A DNA stretch of 30,951 nt from Spirochaetaceae bacterium (GTDB taxonomy: Bacteria > Spirochaetota > Spirochaetia > SZUA-6 > Bin103). Where the stretch lies: positions 1 through 30,951 of the forward strand of contig JAPPNY010000220.1 in the NCBI GenBank assembly GCA_028818385.1. The letters run 5' to 3'. Below the pieces are notes generated by a model. That model did not search any database and was not told the origin of the DNA. It saw only the letters and a list, made by a program, of their open reading frames with translations. Shown piece by piece: positions 15,119-24,342 of this stretch (positions are counted from its first letter, which is position 1; the number at the start of each line of letters is the position of its first letter). A program made the position numbers and the translations under genes.

Positions 15119-17847
15119 ATGGAAGTCTCCACACATCAGGCCGCGCTCGACGCCTGCAGCTTCCCGCCGACACCGCGGTGGATCGCCTCGCGGCTGCGGA
15201 ACGAAGGCGGTTCACGGCGCTCATCGGCTGGCAGAAGGACGGACCGGTCGTGTCTATGCCGACGCCGCAGGAGGCAGCGTCGCGGGAGGCCCGCGAGCAC
15301 TGGAAGGGGCGCCTTGCCGGCAACGGGCGGCGTGACCGCTGTCTGTTCCTCACCGAAGCGCACATCCACCATGTCCGCCGGCGCCACGACGGCGCCCGGG
15401 ATCTGCGCGTCTGGTATCGGGCGCTGATGCGCGAGGCGGAGCGGGTCGCAGCGCTGCCCCGCGGGCTATGGCACGAGCTCATCTCCGATCAGGGACCGTG
15501 GAACGTGGCCGGCAGCTTCTGCCCGGCGTGTTACGGAACGCGCAGCGACCGCTCCATCCACTGGCCGCGCTGGGGATGGAGCGTGCTCGATCCCGAGGTC
15601 ATCACCTGCCCGGACTGCGCCGCCCGGTTTCCCGATCCCGGGTATCCAGAGGACGCCGAGATCGCTCTGCCGCGGCTCGGCCTGACCTATCCGTTCTACC
15701 TCAGCCCTGAAGAGCGACGAGGCGACTGGCGGGACGGCGAGCATGCCAGCCGTTTCGGCGGTGCGCCCACGCACGTGTCGCTCACCGGCGAGCTGCGGCG
15801 CGCGCGCCTGTCCTGGGTGCTCGGACAGGTCGAGCCTCTTGCCATCGCGGCCGTGTTGACCGGCGATGACCGTTTCGCGCACGTGGCGGGAACGATCCTG
15901 CATCGTCTTGCGGACGTGTACCCGCGCTATCCGCTGTACTGCTACATGCAGGAGTATGTGGACGCGGATCCCGGCTGGGCGTGCGAATCGGTGGCCGCGC
16001 TGCCGACGGTGTTTCGGCGCGGCGCCTGCTGGTTCTCCTACGACGGCACTATCGCCGGCAGCCGGGTCTCGTGGCGCGATCCGGCGGGCACGTCGACCTC
16101 GCCCCTGACCCGCGGCGAGTGGGGTGCGTCACGGCTGGCGCGCGAGAAGTCGGGCAACGGTCAGCTCTTCCTGACCCTGTTCCGTACCTACGAGCTGATC
16201 CATGGCACGCTCGACGACGACGCGTGCCGGCACATCGAGCGGTCGCTACTGCTGGAGATGTATCTCGACGTGAAGGCGCTGAGCCGGCGCATCGACAACA
16301 AGGCGGGACCTGGCGCAACGGCACGGGTGAGCGTGGGCGTGTTCTACGGGTTGGAGGAGGAGATCGAGCAGGGGATCGAGCAGTTCGAGGCCGTCCTGGA
16401 GGGCCAGTTCGCGCCTGACGGAAGCTGGAAGGAAACCCCGCTGTACGGGCACAAGCCGCTGATGGAGGAAATGTGGATGGTGCCGGAGCTGGTGCACGGC
16501 CGCCGCGACCTGTACCAGGGCCTCTACCGCCGGGCGCTTGCGACCTACGCCCACACCGCCACGCCGGCCGGCACCGCGCCGGCGCTGGACGACAGCAACG
16601 TGCAGTTCCAGCTTCCGGTGCTGCTGCGGGAGATCGCGGCGGCGCGCGTGGACGTGACGGTGCCGGCGCCGCCGCGCGCCCTGACGGCGTTCGGGCTGCC
16701 CAGCGACCAGCCGCGCATGGACGGCCAGGGATACGTGCCGGCGATCACCAACATCGCGATCGGCGACGCAGGCCGACTGCCGATGGACGGCCCCCTCGGA
16801 TTCCCCGCCGTGGGTCACGGCCTGCGCCGTTCCTGGCGCCGGTCGCTGTTCGGACTGGTGACGCCGGAAGTGGCCGGCGGTGCCCGCAGCGGCGGCCGCT
16901 CCGCCCTGAACCGCCGCTACGCGGACCGCGGCCTGGGCTGCATCGGCTTCGGACGCGGGCGCGGGGCGACCCAGCTCTACTGCAACGGCGGCGACGGGCG
17001 CAGCGGTCACCGCCACGGCGACCCGCTGGGGCTGCTGCTGTTCGCCGGCGGCCGCGAGGTGCTGCCCGACATCGGCTACCTGGCCGACCATCCGGGAGCC
17101 GAGTGGTCGCGTCACACGGGCGCGCACAACACGGTCGTGCCGGACGCGGCCGCAGTGGCCGCCATCGGACCGGCCGCGCTTGACATCGGCCGGGTGCGCG
17201 GACCCGGACAGCGGACGGCGTGGCGCTGGCTGCGTGCCGACGTTCGGGTCGCCGCGCGCCGCTGGCCCGACGTCGGGTTCGGCGAGCGGAGCTACAGGTT
17301 GCGCAGACTGGTGATCCTGATTCGCCGGCCGGACGGACTGCCCGTCCTGGTCGACCGGTTCGACGTGGAGGCGGAGGACGAGGCACCCGCCACGTGGGAC
17401 TACGTGGTTCGCGCCGGCGTGGCCGGCGAGGCGCTGCGCGGGGTCCCGGACGGCGCGCCGTGTGAGCCGCTGTTCGGCGGCAGCACGGCCACGCCGCCGT
17501 GGGACTTCCGCTCGTCGGGGGCGATCGATGCGCCGCTCGGCGTTCGCTGGGGCGGAACACAGCCGGTGACTGCGTGGTTCTCGGCCCCTGCCGAGCTCTT
17601 CACGTTCGCCTCGCCCGCGTGGCGTTCCCCGCCGGAGGTGTTCGCTCGGCCGCGTCACGCCTGGCGCGCCGTCGTCCTGCGGGCGCACGGTCCGTGCCGC
17701 CGGTTCATCGCCGCCTATGACGTGATCGGCCCCGGCGGCCCCTTCGTCGACGGCATCGAGATCGACGGGGACGAGATCCTGCTGCGCGCCAGCGGCGGCG
17801 ACGTGACCGTGGTCGCGGACGGAGCCTCGGCACCGCTCGTTGTCTGA
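15119..17847 (+). CDS. Heparinase II/III-like polysaccharide lyase family protein, with a 5' frameshift
   Basis: Family members cleave uronic-acid-containing glycans by beta-elimination. From ATG 15119 the product begins MEVSTHQAALDACSFPPTPR and reaches RNE at 15205. It must then shift back by one base to enter the long frame at RFTALIGWQKDG (15208 on). The body has a zinc-binding pair set (FCPACYG, ITCPDCAARFP), an alpha/alpha-toroid region (YGHKPLMEEMWMVPEL) and the C-terminal beta domain with HGDPLGLLLFAGGREVLPD and the family hallmark HTGAHNTVVPD. About 910 residues in total. There is no obvious signal peptide, so it may act on imported oligosaccharides. If there is no frameshift, translation would have to start inside the long frame (for example ATG 15256). 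Confidence 0.8.
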
Positions 17848-17892
17848 CGGTACCTCCCACGACAGCAGACTGCAGGCCGGGCTCGCCGATGG

Positions 17893-19422
17893 TCAGGCGA
17901 GGTCGCGAATGACCTCCTGTGCGGCGTTGTGGCCGGGAATCCCGGAGATCTCGCCGCCCGGATGCTGGCCGGCTCCGCACAGGTACAGGCTCGGGAACGG
18001 CGCGCGATAGCGGCTGAGCTCCGGTAGCGGGCGGTTCCAGAATAGCTGGTCGCCACCGTGCTGAATGTGCCAGATGCACCCGTCGGTGAGCCCGTTCTCC
18101 CGCTCCAGGTCGGCCGGCGTCCGCAGTTTCAGGTGCAGGATCGATCTGCGGAAGTTCGGCGCGTATCGGGTGGCTTGGTCGACCAGCCGTTCGGCGACGC
18201 GTTCCCGCACCGTGTCCCAGTCCGTGCCTTGCAGCCTCGCCGGCGCCGGGTAGATCCACACCGACGCGGTGTGCCGGCCGTCCGGCGCCAGGGTCGGATC
18301 GAGTGCCGACGGAACGGAGAAGTTCATGATCGGTTCGGCCGGCGGCCGGCCGGCGGCGCAGTCGGCGTAGGCGGCGTCGACGCTCGCTTCGCTGCGGCCC
18401 AGCCCGACCACGCCGCGGCTCGGCTGTGCGGGATCCCCGTCCCAGGTCTGCCACTGCGGGAGCTCGTCCACGGCCGCCAGCAGCTTGTAGCAGCTCACCT
18501 CCGTGACCAGCGCACCGACCCGGCGGCGCAGGGCCGCCGTCGTCAGTTCCGGCGGCACCAGCCGCAGGAAGGTCCGTTTCGGGTCCAGGTTGGACAGCAC
18601 GCAGCGCGCCGTTACCGTCGTGCCGTCGGCGAGCCGCACGCCGGTGGCGGCGCCGTCCTCGTGGAGCAGCGAAACCGCCTCGGCTTCCGTGTGGATGGCG
18701 ACTCCTGCCTCCTCGACCGCCTGCCGCATGAGGGCGGTGATGGTTCCGATCCCACCCTTCACGTAGCCGTTGTGCGGGGCGCTGCCCGTGTCGGCGAGGT
18801 TGATCGAACCGTAGGCCAAGGCCAGGGCGCCGGGATCGTGGCCGATGGCGGCGGCTTCCGCCGCGTGGCGGTCGCGCAGCCTGCGGGTCGGCAGGTAGCG
18901 GTGGCGTAGCTGCCGACCCGTCGCCGACAGGGCGTCTTCCAGGAGCGGGCCGTCGCCGCGCGCCGCCGCGCGGGCGCGCACCTCGTCCAGGATCGGCGGC
19001 GGCCGCAGGCGGTAGGGTGCGAACAGCTCGCACAGCCGCCGCTTCATGTCCGCGTAGCGCCGTTCCGCCTCGGTCTCCTCCGCGGTGAGCTGCAGCGACA
19101 GGTTGCGCGGAGACTCGTGGTCGTCAGGGCCCCAGTACTCGGCCTCCGAGACCGGCGCCAGCGACCCCGTGCGGGGGATCGCCACCATCCCGCGCTGCTC
19201 CAGGCGCAGGTCCGCCTGAATGCCGGGATCGAGCGCGTGCACCATGTGCGCGCAGGTCGAGAACCGGTACCCCGGCCACAGCTCTTCGGTGATGGCCGCC
19301 CCGCCCACGAACGGCCGCCGCTCGAAGAGGGCGACCCGCAGTCCGGCGCGGGCCAGGTACCACGCGGCGGTCAGGCCGTTGTGGCCGGCGCCGACGATTG
19401 CGGCGTGCAGGTCAGGCGCCAT
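17893..19422 (-). CDS. FAD-dependent oxidoreductase, PYROXD2/phytoene-desaturase-like, 509 aa
   Basis: A flavin-dependent amine-oxidase-fold enzyme of unknown substrate. The N-terminus has the dinucleotide-binding motif AAIVGAGHNGLTAAWYLARAG followed by FERRPFVGGAAITEE with one residue between, as in phytoene desaturases and PYROXD2. The C-terminal FAD motif reads LYLCGAGQHPGGEISGIPGH, which closely follows the PYROXD2-type ending. Between them lie YVKGGIGTITALMRQAVEEAG and a substrate domain. The start at 19422 follows the family; ATG 19464 is an alternative that would overlap the start of the divergent sulfatase gene. It converges on the heparinase-like gene, with 45 bp between the stops. 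Confidence 0.85.
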   Translation of the reverse strand: MAPDLHAAIVGAGHNGLTAAWYLARAGLRVALFERRPFVGGAAITEELWPGYRFSTCAHMVHALDPGIQADLRLEQRGMVAIPRTGSLAPVSEAEYWGPDDHESPRNLSLQLTAEETEAERRYADMKRRLCELFAPYRLRPPPILDEVRARAAARGDGPLLEDALSATGRQLRHRYLPTRRLRDRHAAEAAAIGHDPGALALAYGSINLADTGSAPHNGYVKGGIGTITALMRQAVEEAGVAIHTEAEAVSLLHEDGAATGVRLADGTTVTARCVLSNLDPKRTFLRLVPPELTTAALRRRVGALVTEVSCYKLLAAVDELPQWQTWDGDPAQPSRGVVGLGRSEASVDAAYADCAAGRPPAEPIMNFSVPSALDPTLAPDGRHTASVWIYPAPARLQGTDWDTVRERVAERLVDQATRYAPNFRRSILHLKLRTPADLERENGLTDGCIWHIQHGGDQLFWNRPLPELSRYRAPFPSLYLCGAGQHPGGEISGIPGHNAAQEVIRDLA

Positions 19423-19462
19423 CGCTTGAAGGCCGGGGCGTCGCTCTGACAGAGTGGCGGAC

Positions 19463-20914
19463 ATGCCAGCGAAGCGCCCCAACATCCTGCTGATCACCAC
19501 CGACCGGCAGCGGTTCGACGCCCTGCACATGGCCGGCAATCCCATCATCCAGACGCCGAACCTCGATCACTGGGGGACCTCCGGCGTCTCCTTCAGCCGC
19601 GCCTACTCCACCACGCCGAGCTGCATTCCGGCGCGCCGGACGCTGCTCACCGGCCAGCACGCGGCCACGCACGGCATGCCCTGGTACGAGGACTGCGTCC
19701 CGTTCCATCCGCAATTCACGATGCCGCAGTTGCTCGGGCAGTCCGGCTACCAGACGCAGCTCATCGGCAAGTTCCACATGTATCCACCGGGAGTCCGTCA
19801 CGGATTCGACCATATCATCCTCAGCGACCAACTGGACTTTCGCCCGCAGTCGCCGCACTTCGGCCGCAACGACTACGCCCGCTGGGTGCGCAGCCAGGGG
19901 CCGTGGTCCCATGAGTGGGCCAACGATCCGGGTGCGGCGGGCCTGTCGTCGAACGGGCGGCTGGCGCGTCCGTTTCAGCTCCCCGAGGCGCTGCACCATA
20001 CCAACTGGTGCGTCCAGCAGGCGCTGGACTTCGTGCTGGAACGGCGCGACCCGACCTGTCCCTGGTTCCTGCACCTCTCGTTCTGGGCGCCTCATCCTCC
20101 TCTGGTCCCGCCCGCCGCCTACTTCGACCGCTACAGCGGGCGCAGCGACCTCGAAGCGACGATCGGCGACTGGGCCCCGAAGCCCGATGTTCCGCCGGTG
20201 GGGGTGCGCAGCGACGACCGGGTCGGCCCGTACGATCCGGCGGAGATCAGCACCGGGATCGCCGGCTACTACGCAACGATCAACCACATCGATGACCAGC
20301 TCGGACTGCTGATGAGCCGCCTGTCGGACGCCGGCACGCGGCGTAGCGAGGAGCCGCTGGTCGTCATCTTCACCTCCGACCACGGCGAGATGCTCGGCGA
20401 CCACCAGCTCTGGGGGCTGGCGCTTCCCTACGAGGCGTCCGCCCGCATCCCGATGCTGGTCACGGCGCGCAACTTCGACCTGGAGCCGTCGCGGCGGGAC
20501 GAGATGGTCTGCTGGGAGGACCTGGCGCCGACCATCCTGGACCTGGCGGAGGTGGAGCATCCTTCGCCCATGGACGGGCGGTCGCTGCTTCCCGCGCTGC
20601 AGGGACGGGGACCGGCCGGGCACGAGGTCATCTACGGCGAGCACGGCCGCGGCACCGCGCCGGCCCACTTCGTGATCCGGGGGACGGACAAGTACATCTG
20701 GTTCGACAGCGGAGAGGAGCAGATGTTCGACTTGGCCGCCGATCCGCTGGAGCAACACGACCTGAGCGGCGACGAGGACGCGATGGAGCCGTTCCGGGCG
20801 CTGCTGGAGGCGCGGCTCCAAGGCCGCAGCGACTACACCTTCGACCGGAGCGCGCTGCGCCCGCTGCGGAACCGGCAGCCGTCCTTCTTCGGCAGGCGCC
20901 GGGCTACTTTCTGA
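19463..20914 (+). CDS. Type I sulfatase (arylsulfatase family), 483 aa
   Basis: Hydrolyses sulfate esters, probably from sugars given the neighbours. The opening RPNILLITTDRQRFDAL carries the first metal Asp. The modification motif is TPSCIPARRTLLTGQ, in which the Cys of Cys-x-Pro-x-Arg becomes formylglycine, so a maturation enzyme (FGE or anSME) is needed elsewhere. LIGKFHMYP and FTSDHGEMLGDHQLWG supply the other conserved Lys/His and Asp/His residues. The second metal-binding Asp commonly seen as DDQR appears as DRQR. The start is ATG 19463, or GTG 19454 three codons upstream; no signal peptide is present, suggesting cytoplasmic action. The 3' end overlaps the convergent aldo/keto reductase by 11 bases. 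Confidence 0.92.
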   Translation: MPAKRPNILLITTDRQRFDALHMAGNPIIQTPNLDHWGTSGVSFSRAYSTTPSCIPARRTLLTGQHAATHGMPWYEDCVPFHPQFTMPQLLGQSGYQTQLIGKFHMYPPGVRHGFDHIILSDQLDFRPQSPHFGRNDYARWVRSQGPWSHEWANDPGAAGLSSNGRLARPFQLPEALHHTNWCVQQALDFVLERRDPTCPWFLHLSFWAPHPPLVPPAAYFDRYSGRSDLEATIGDWAPKPDVPPVGVRSDDRVGPYDPAEISTGIAGYYATINHIDDQLGLLMSRLSDAGTRRSEEPLVVIFTSDHGEMLGDHQLWGLALPYEASARIPMLVTARNFDLEPSRRDEMVCWEDLAPTILDLAEVEHPSPMDGRSLLPALQGRGPAGHEVIYGEHGRGTAPAHFVIRGTDKYIWFDSGEEQMFDLAADPLEQHDLSGDEDAMEPFRALLEARLQGRSDYTFDRSALRPLRNRQPSFFGRRRATF

Positions 20915-21872
20915 CCCCGCCGGCGTCGGCGGTCCGCTTCGAACCGGGTCCCACGGCGGCGCGCGCCGCCGTGAGGTCGTCGCGCGACAGGACGGTGCCG
21001 GCCGCGCCGAGCGCCTCCTCGATCTGTTCCACGGTCTTGATGCCGCAGACCGCGGTGTGGATCGACGGATGCTGAGCCGTCGCTGCCAGCGCGAGCTGGT
21101 AGATGGACAGGTTGTACCGCTCCGCGATCGGGCCCAGGGTCCGCACGTTCTCGCACAGCTCGGCGAAGCGCTCGCCCTGAAAGTCGGGATGGTGGGCGCG
21201 AAAGTCGGTGAAGGTCTCGGTGCCCCCGTACTTGCCGGAGAGCAGGCCCTTGTGCAGCGGCGAGTAGACCATCACGCCGATGTCCTCGGCCTGGCAGTAA
21301 GGGAGCAGGTCGTCCTCGCCGGCCGGATCGATCATGCTGTACGGCGCCTGCACGACGGAGTAGCCGCCGAAGCGGCGCTGCGCGCGGAGCTGCTCGACGC
21401 CGTGATTGCTCACGCCGTAGGCGCGGATCTTCCCCTGCGCCCGCAGGCGGTCGAGTTGCCCGGCGGTCTCTTCGAGGGGTGTGAGCGGATCGAAGCCGTG
21501 CAGCAGGTACAGGTCGATCGTGTCGAGCCGCAGGCGCCCGAGGGACACCTCGCAACGGGCGGCGATGTTCTCCGCGGACAGGTCCGGCACCCGCGAGCCG
21601 TCGGGCTTGAAGCGGGCGAGCACCTTGGTGGTGATCACCAGCTCGTCGCGCGGCAGGTCGGCGATCGTTTCGCCCAGCACCGTCTCCGCATGGCCGTCGC
21701 CGTACGCGTCGGCCGTGTCGAACAGGTTGATGCCGCCGTCGAAGGCGCGCCGGATGGCCCGCGCGATCTCCTCGCTCGACTGCTCGCCCCAGAATCGCGG
21801 GCTGAGCTGCCAGGTGCCGAATGAGATCGGCGAGACCCGCAGCCCGCTCTGTCCGAGTTGCACGTGCTCCAT
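20904..21872 (-). CDS. Aldo/keto reductase, 322 aa
   Basis: An NAD(P)H-dependent carbonyl reductase with a TIM-barrel fold. The catalytic tetrad is visible: Asp and Tyr in NLFDTADAYGDGHAE, Lys in LVITTKVLARF, and His in DLYLLHGFDP. The C-terminal segment HTAVCGIKTVEQIEEALGAA is the usual cofactor-binding region. Length is normal. It is divergent from the enolase-superfamily gene, with about 80 bp between, and convergent with the sulfatase. In this context it may reduce a sugar-derived aldehyde or ketone; the substrate cannot be read from sequence. Confidence 0.93.
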   Translation of the reverse strand: MEHVQLGQSGLRVSPISFGTWQLSPRFWGEQSSEEIARAIRRAFDGGINLFDTADAYGDGHAETVLGETIADLPRDELVITTKVLARFKPDGSRVPDLSAENIAARCEVSLGRLRLDTIDLYLLHGFDPLTPLEETAGQLDRLRAQGKIRAYGVSNHGVEQLRAQRRFGGYSVVQAPYSMIDPAGEDDLLPYCQAEDIGVMVYSPLHKGLLSGKYGGTETFTDFRAHHPDFQGERFAELCENVRTLGPIAERYNLSIYQLALAATAQHPSIHTAVCGIKTVEQIEEALGAAGTVLSRDDLTAARAAVGPGSKRTADAGGVRK

Positions 21873-21954
21873 GTCCCGTTCCTCCGCGCCGCAGTATAGG
21901 TCAAGCGGCCCCGCCTTGATCGTGAGGCCTCCCGGCTCCTAACCTCGGCACTCA

Positions 21955-23358
21955 GTGGATACGGACATCCAGGCGGTCGGCGCGGGAGTGTACCTGCTGC
22001 CGGTGACGACGCGGGTGCCGCTGAAGTTCGGCGCCGAAGCGCTGACCTCCGTGAGCTGCGTGCGCGTGTCGCTGCAGGTGCAGGACGCAACGGGCCGCCG
22101 GGCCGTGGGGTGGGGCGAGACGCCGCTGAGCGTGCAGTGGGCGTGGCCGGGCGAGCTGCCCTACCAGGAGCGGCACGACCTGATGCGCGACCTCTGCCTG
22201 CTGATCGCGGCCGACTGGAGCGATGCCGGGTTCTCCGGGCACCCGCTGGAGGTCGGGCACGCCTTCCTGCAGGAGCGTCTGCCCGCGCTGGTGGAGCGGA
22301 TCAACCGACGCCGGGAGCCGGCGGCGCGCATGCCGCGGCTGGCCGCGCTGGTGTGCGCGTCGGCGTTCGATATTGCCCTGCACGACGCGTTCGGGGTGCT
22401 GCACGGCGTGCCAACTTACACGACCTACAACCGGCGCTACCTGAACCACGACCTGAGCCGCTACCTGACGCCGGCGGCCGGAAGTGGCGTGTCGTTCGCC
22501 GGAACCTGCCCTGAGGACTTCCTGCGGGAGCGCCATGACGAGATGCCGGCGTGGCACCTGGTCGGCGGGCTGGATCCGGTGGAGCCGGCCGAGCGGGACG
22601 GGAGCGAGCCGGACGACGGCTACCCGGTGCTGCTGCGCGACTGGGTGCGGCGCGACGGGCTCGTCTGCCTGAAGGTCAAGCTGCGCGGCACGGACGAGGC
22701 GTGGGATTACGGCCGGCTGGTGCAGGTGGGCTCGCTGGCCGCCGAGGAGGGCGTGTCCTGGCTGTCGGCCGACTTCAACTGCACGGTCACCGACCCCGCC
22801 TACGTGACCGGCATCCTCGACCGGCTGCTGCGCGAGCAGCCGCGGATCTACGGCATGCTCCTGTACGTGGAGCAACCCTTCCCGTACGACCTGGAACGCG
22901 ACCGCCTGGACGTGCGCAGCGTGGCGGCGCGCAAGCCGCTGTTCATGGACGAGAGCGCCCACGACTGGGAAATGGTGCGCCTGGGCCGCGAGCTCGGCTG
23001 GTCCGGGGTGGCGCTGAAAACGTGCAAGACCCAGACCGGCGCGCTGCTCAGCCTCTGCTGGGCGCACGCGCACGGCATGACCCTGATGGTGCAGGACCTG
23101 ACCAACCCGATGCTGGCGCAGATCCCGCACGTGCTGCTGGCGGCGCACGCGCCGACCATCATGGGCGTGGAGACGAACGCCATGCAGTTCTATCCAGACG
23201 CCTCCGCTCCCGAAGCCGCCGTTCACCCGGGGCTGTACCGCCGCGCACGTGGCCGGCTGGACCTGTCCACCGTGACCGGTCCCGGGTTCGGCTATCGCCT
23301 CGACGAGATCGATCGCCGCCTGCCCGAGGCGGAGACGGGCGTCGCCGGCAGCGGGTGA
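21955..23358 (+). CDS. Enolase-superfamily (mandelate racemase/muconate-lactonizing type) protein, 467 aa
   Basis: Members abstract a proton next to a carboxylate, often dehydrating or epimerising sugar acids. Candidate catalytic and metal residues are Lys in CLKVKLRG, Asp in LSADFNC, Glu in YVEQPFPYD, Glu/Asp in LFMDESAHDW, and Lys in ALKTCKTQTGALL. The size is larger than most dehydratases of the group because of insertions in the first half. It starts with GTG at 21955 and has no clear Shine-Dalgarno; TAACCT at 21940-21945 is a possible -10. It fits a sugar-acid catabolic role with the neighbouring lyase, sulfatase and oxidoreductases. Confidence 0.82.
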   Translation: MDTDIQAVGAGVYLLPVTTRVPLKFGAEALTSVSCVRVSLQVQDATGRRAVGWGETPLSVQWAWPGELPYQERHDLMRDLCLLIAADWSDAGFSGHPLEVGHAFLQERLPALVERINRRREPAARMPRLAALVCASAFDIALHDAFGVLHGVPTYTTYNRRYLNHDLSRYLTPAAGSGVSFAGTCPEDFLRERHDEMPAWHLVGGLDPVEPAERDGSEPDDGYPVLLRDWVRRDGLVCLKVKLRGTDEAWDYGRLVQVGSLAAEEGVSWLSADFNCTVTDPAYVTGILDRLLREQPRIYGMLLYVEQPFPYDLERDRLDVRSVAARKPLFMDESAHDWEMVRLGRELGWSGVALKTCKTQTGALLSLCWAHAHGMTLMVQDLTNPMLAQIPHVLLAAHAPTIMGVETNAMQFYPDASAPEAAVHPGLYRRARGRLDLSTVTGPGFGYRLDEIDRRLPEAETGVAGSG

Positions 23359-23475
23359 CCGCCCTCGATGGCTGACGCCGCGCAGGGTCCCCAGTACCTC
23401 TTTACTACCTTTACTCAGACGTTGCTACCCTCTTTCGCCAACAGGCGCGGATCCCGGCAACCCAGCTGGCAAAGA

Positions 23476-23501
23476 TATATCCAAGTGGATATACTGATGG
23501 G
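23476..23501 (+). promoter_or_regulatory. Operator and -10 box of the XRE gene (autoregulatory, leaderless)
   Basis: The inverted repeat TATATCC-AAGT-GGATATA (23476-23493) overlaps the -10 box TATACT (23490-23495), which ends six bases before the ATG at 23502. A protein bound here would block RNA polymerase, as expected for an antitoxin-type XRE repressor of its own operon. The geometry predicts a leaderless mRNA; no Shine-Dalgarno is seen. Confidence 0.7.
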
Positions 23502-24005
23502 ATGAACTTGGTTTCCCGTCTACGGCGAAGCACAGGTCTGACGCAGGCCGCGTTGGCCGAGTTGGCCGGCACATCGCAACCGACGATTGCAGCGTATGAG
23601 ACGGGAGCCAAGCGTCCGAGTCTGCGCACGCTCCAACGCTTGGCCTCTGCCGCCGGTCTCGACGTCCATGTCGCGCTCGTTCCGCATCTGACGCGGGAAG
23701 ACCGCCGGAGCTTGGCCCTGCACGAACGGATCGCCGACCGGCTTCGGGCTACTCCTGCCGAGACGCTGGCCCGAGCGGAGACGAACCTGCTGCGCATGCG
23801 TGCTCTTCACCCATGGGCTTCGGAGCTTCTCGATGAGTGGGAACGCCTGTTGCGAGGCTCCCCGACTGCACTCGTCGATGCGCTGGTCAACCCTGGTCTG
23901 CATTGTCGCGAACTTCGCCACGTTACTCCGTTCGCCGGCGTACTGAGTGCATCGGAGCGCGCTGCCGTGTATCGCGAGTTCCGCCGCGACGAGACGCAGC
24001 GATGA
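23502..24005 (+). CDS. XRE-family helix-turn-helix regulator, antitoxin-like, 167 aa
   Basis: Residues 5-55 form a Cro/CI helix-turn-helix (LTQAALAELAGTSQPTIAAYE), followed by KRPSLRTLQRLASAAGLD. The C-terminal region of about 100 residues is helical and ends with HVTPFAGVLSASERAAVYREF, a pattern seen in XRE proteins that precede a nucleotidyltransferase-like toxin gene. Its stop overlaps the ATG of that partner (ATGA), which here is broken. It probably represses its own promoter through the inverted repeat upstream. Whether it still has a function without its partner is unknown. Confidence 0.85.
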   Translation: MNLVSRLRRSTGLTQAALAELAGTSQPTIAAYETGAKRPSLRTLQRLASAAGLDVHVALVPHLTREDRRSLALHERIADRLRATPAETLARAETNLLRMRALHPWASELLDEWERLLRGSPTALVDALVNPGLHCRELRHVTPFAGVLSASERAAVYREFRRDETQR

Positions 24006-24342
24006 CCCGCGCGCAGTTCGAGCATGCGGTCCGGGCGGCCGCCGCCGTCTCCGGTAAGCACGAGGTGATCGTCATCGGATCTCAGGCGATTCATGCCTGG
24101 ATCGAGGAAGCGACTCGTTCGGTTCGCGGCACCGGCGACGGCCGGCGTGGTTGCCTGGTGTCTTTCGCCGGAGGACCTGTGGGTCGCCAAGGCCCTGGCT
24201 TGGGAGGCCGAAGGACTTCGAACTGTGCCGGGCGCTCCTCCACAGGGGCGTGGTACGGCGGGACGCGTTGGCGGAGTTGATCGGCGAAACCGAAGCGCAC
24301 GCTGCTCAGAAGCGCGCGCCACGGGACCTGCTGGGCGAGTAG
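24002..24342 (+). pseudogene. Decayed nucleotidyltransferase-like toxin partner (DUF6036-like)
   Basis: The gene starts in ATGA overlap with the XRE gene: MTRAQFEHAVRAAAAVSG then EVIVIGSQAIHAW, the start of a small nucleotidyltransferase domain. After that, family-like pieces continue in other frames: LSPEDLWVAKALAW in a second frame (about 24150-24195), then KDFELCRALLHRGVVRRDAL to the stop at 24342 in a third. The middle of the domain, some tens of residues with the catalytic acidic part, is missing. Two frame changes plus a deletion mark a real, old pseudogene and not a sequencing error. The assignment rests on the XRE pairing and these conserved pieces. Confidence 0.7.

Noticed and set aside
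16246..17688. Long minus-strand frame antisense to the heparinase-like gene
   Set aside because: Arg/Ala/His-rich shadow of a high-GC gene with no motif.
19412..20821. Long minus-strand frame antisense to the sulfatase
   Set aside because: The sulfatase motifs on the plus strand are unambiguous; the antisense translation is low-complexity.
21952..23226. Long minus-strand frame antisense to the enolase-superfamily gene
   Set aside because: It is a composition shadow; catalytic motifs lie on the plus strand.
24002..24342. Sequencing error as the cause of the broken nucleotidyltransferase
   Set aside because: It needs two frame changes plus loss of tens of residues from the middle, which is more than homopolymer errors would explain.
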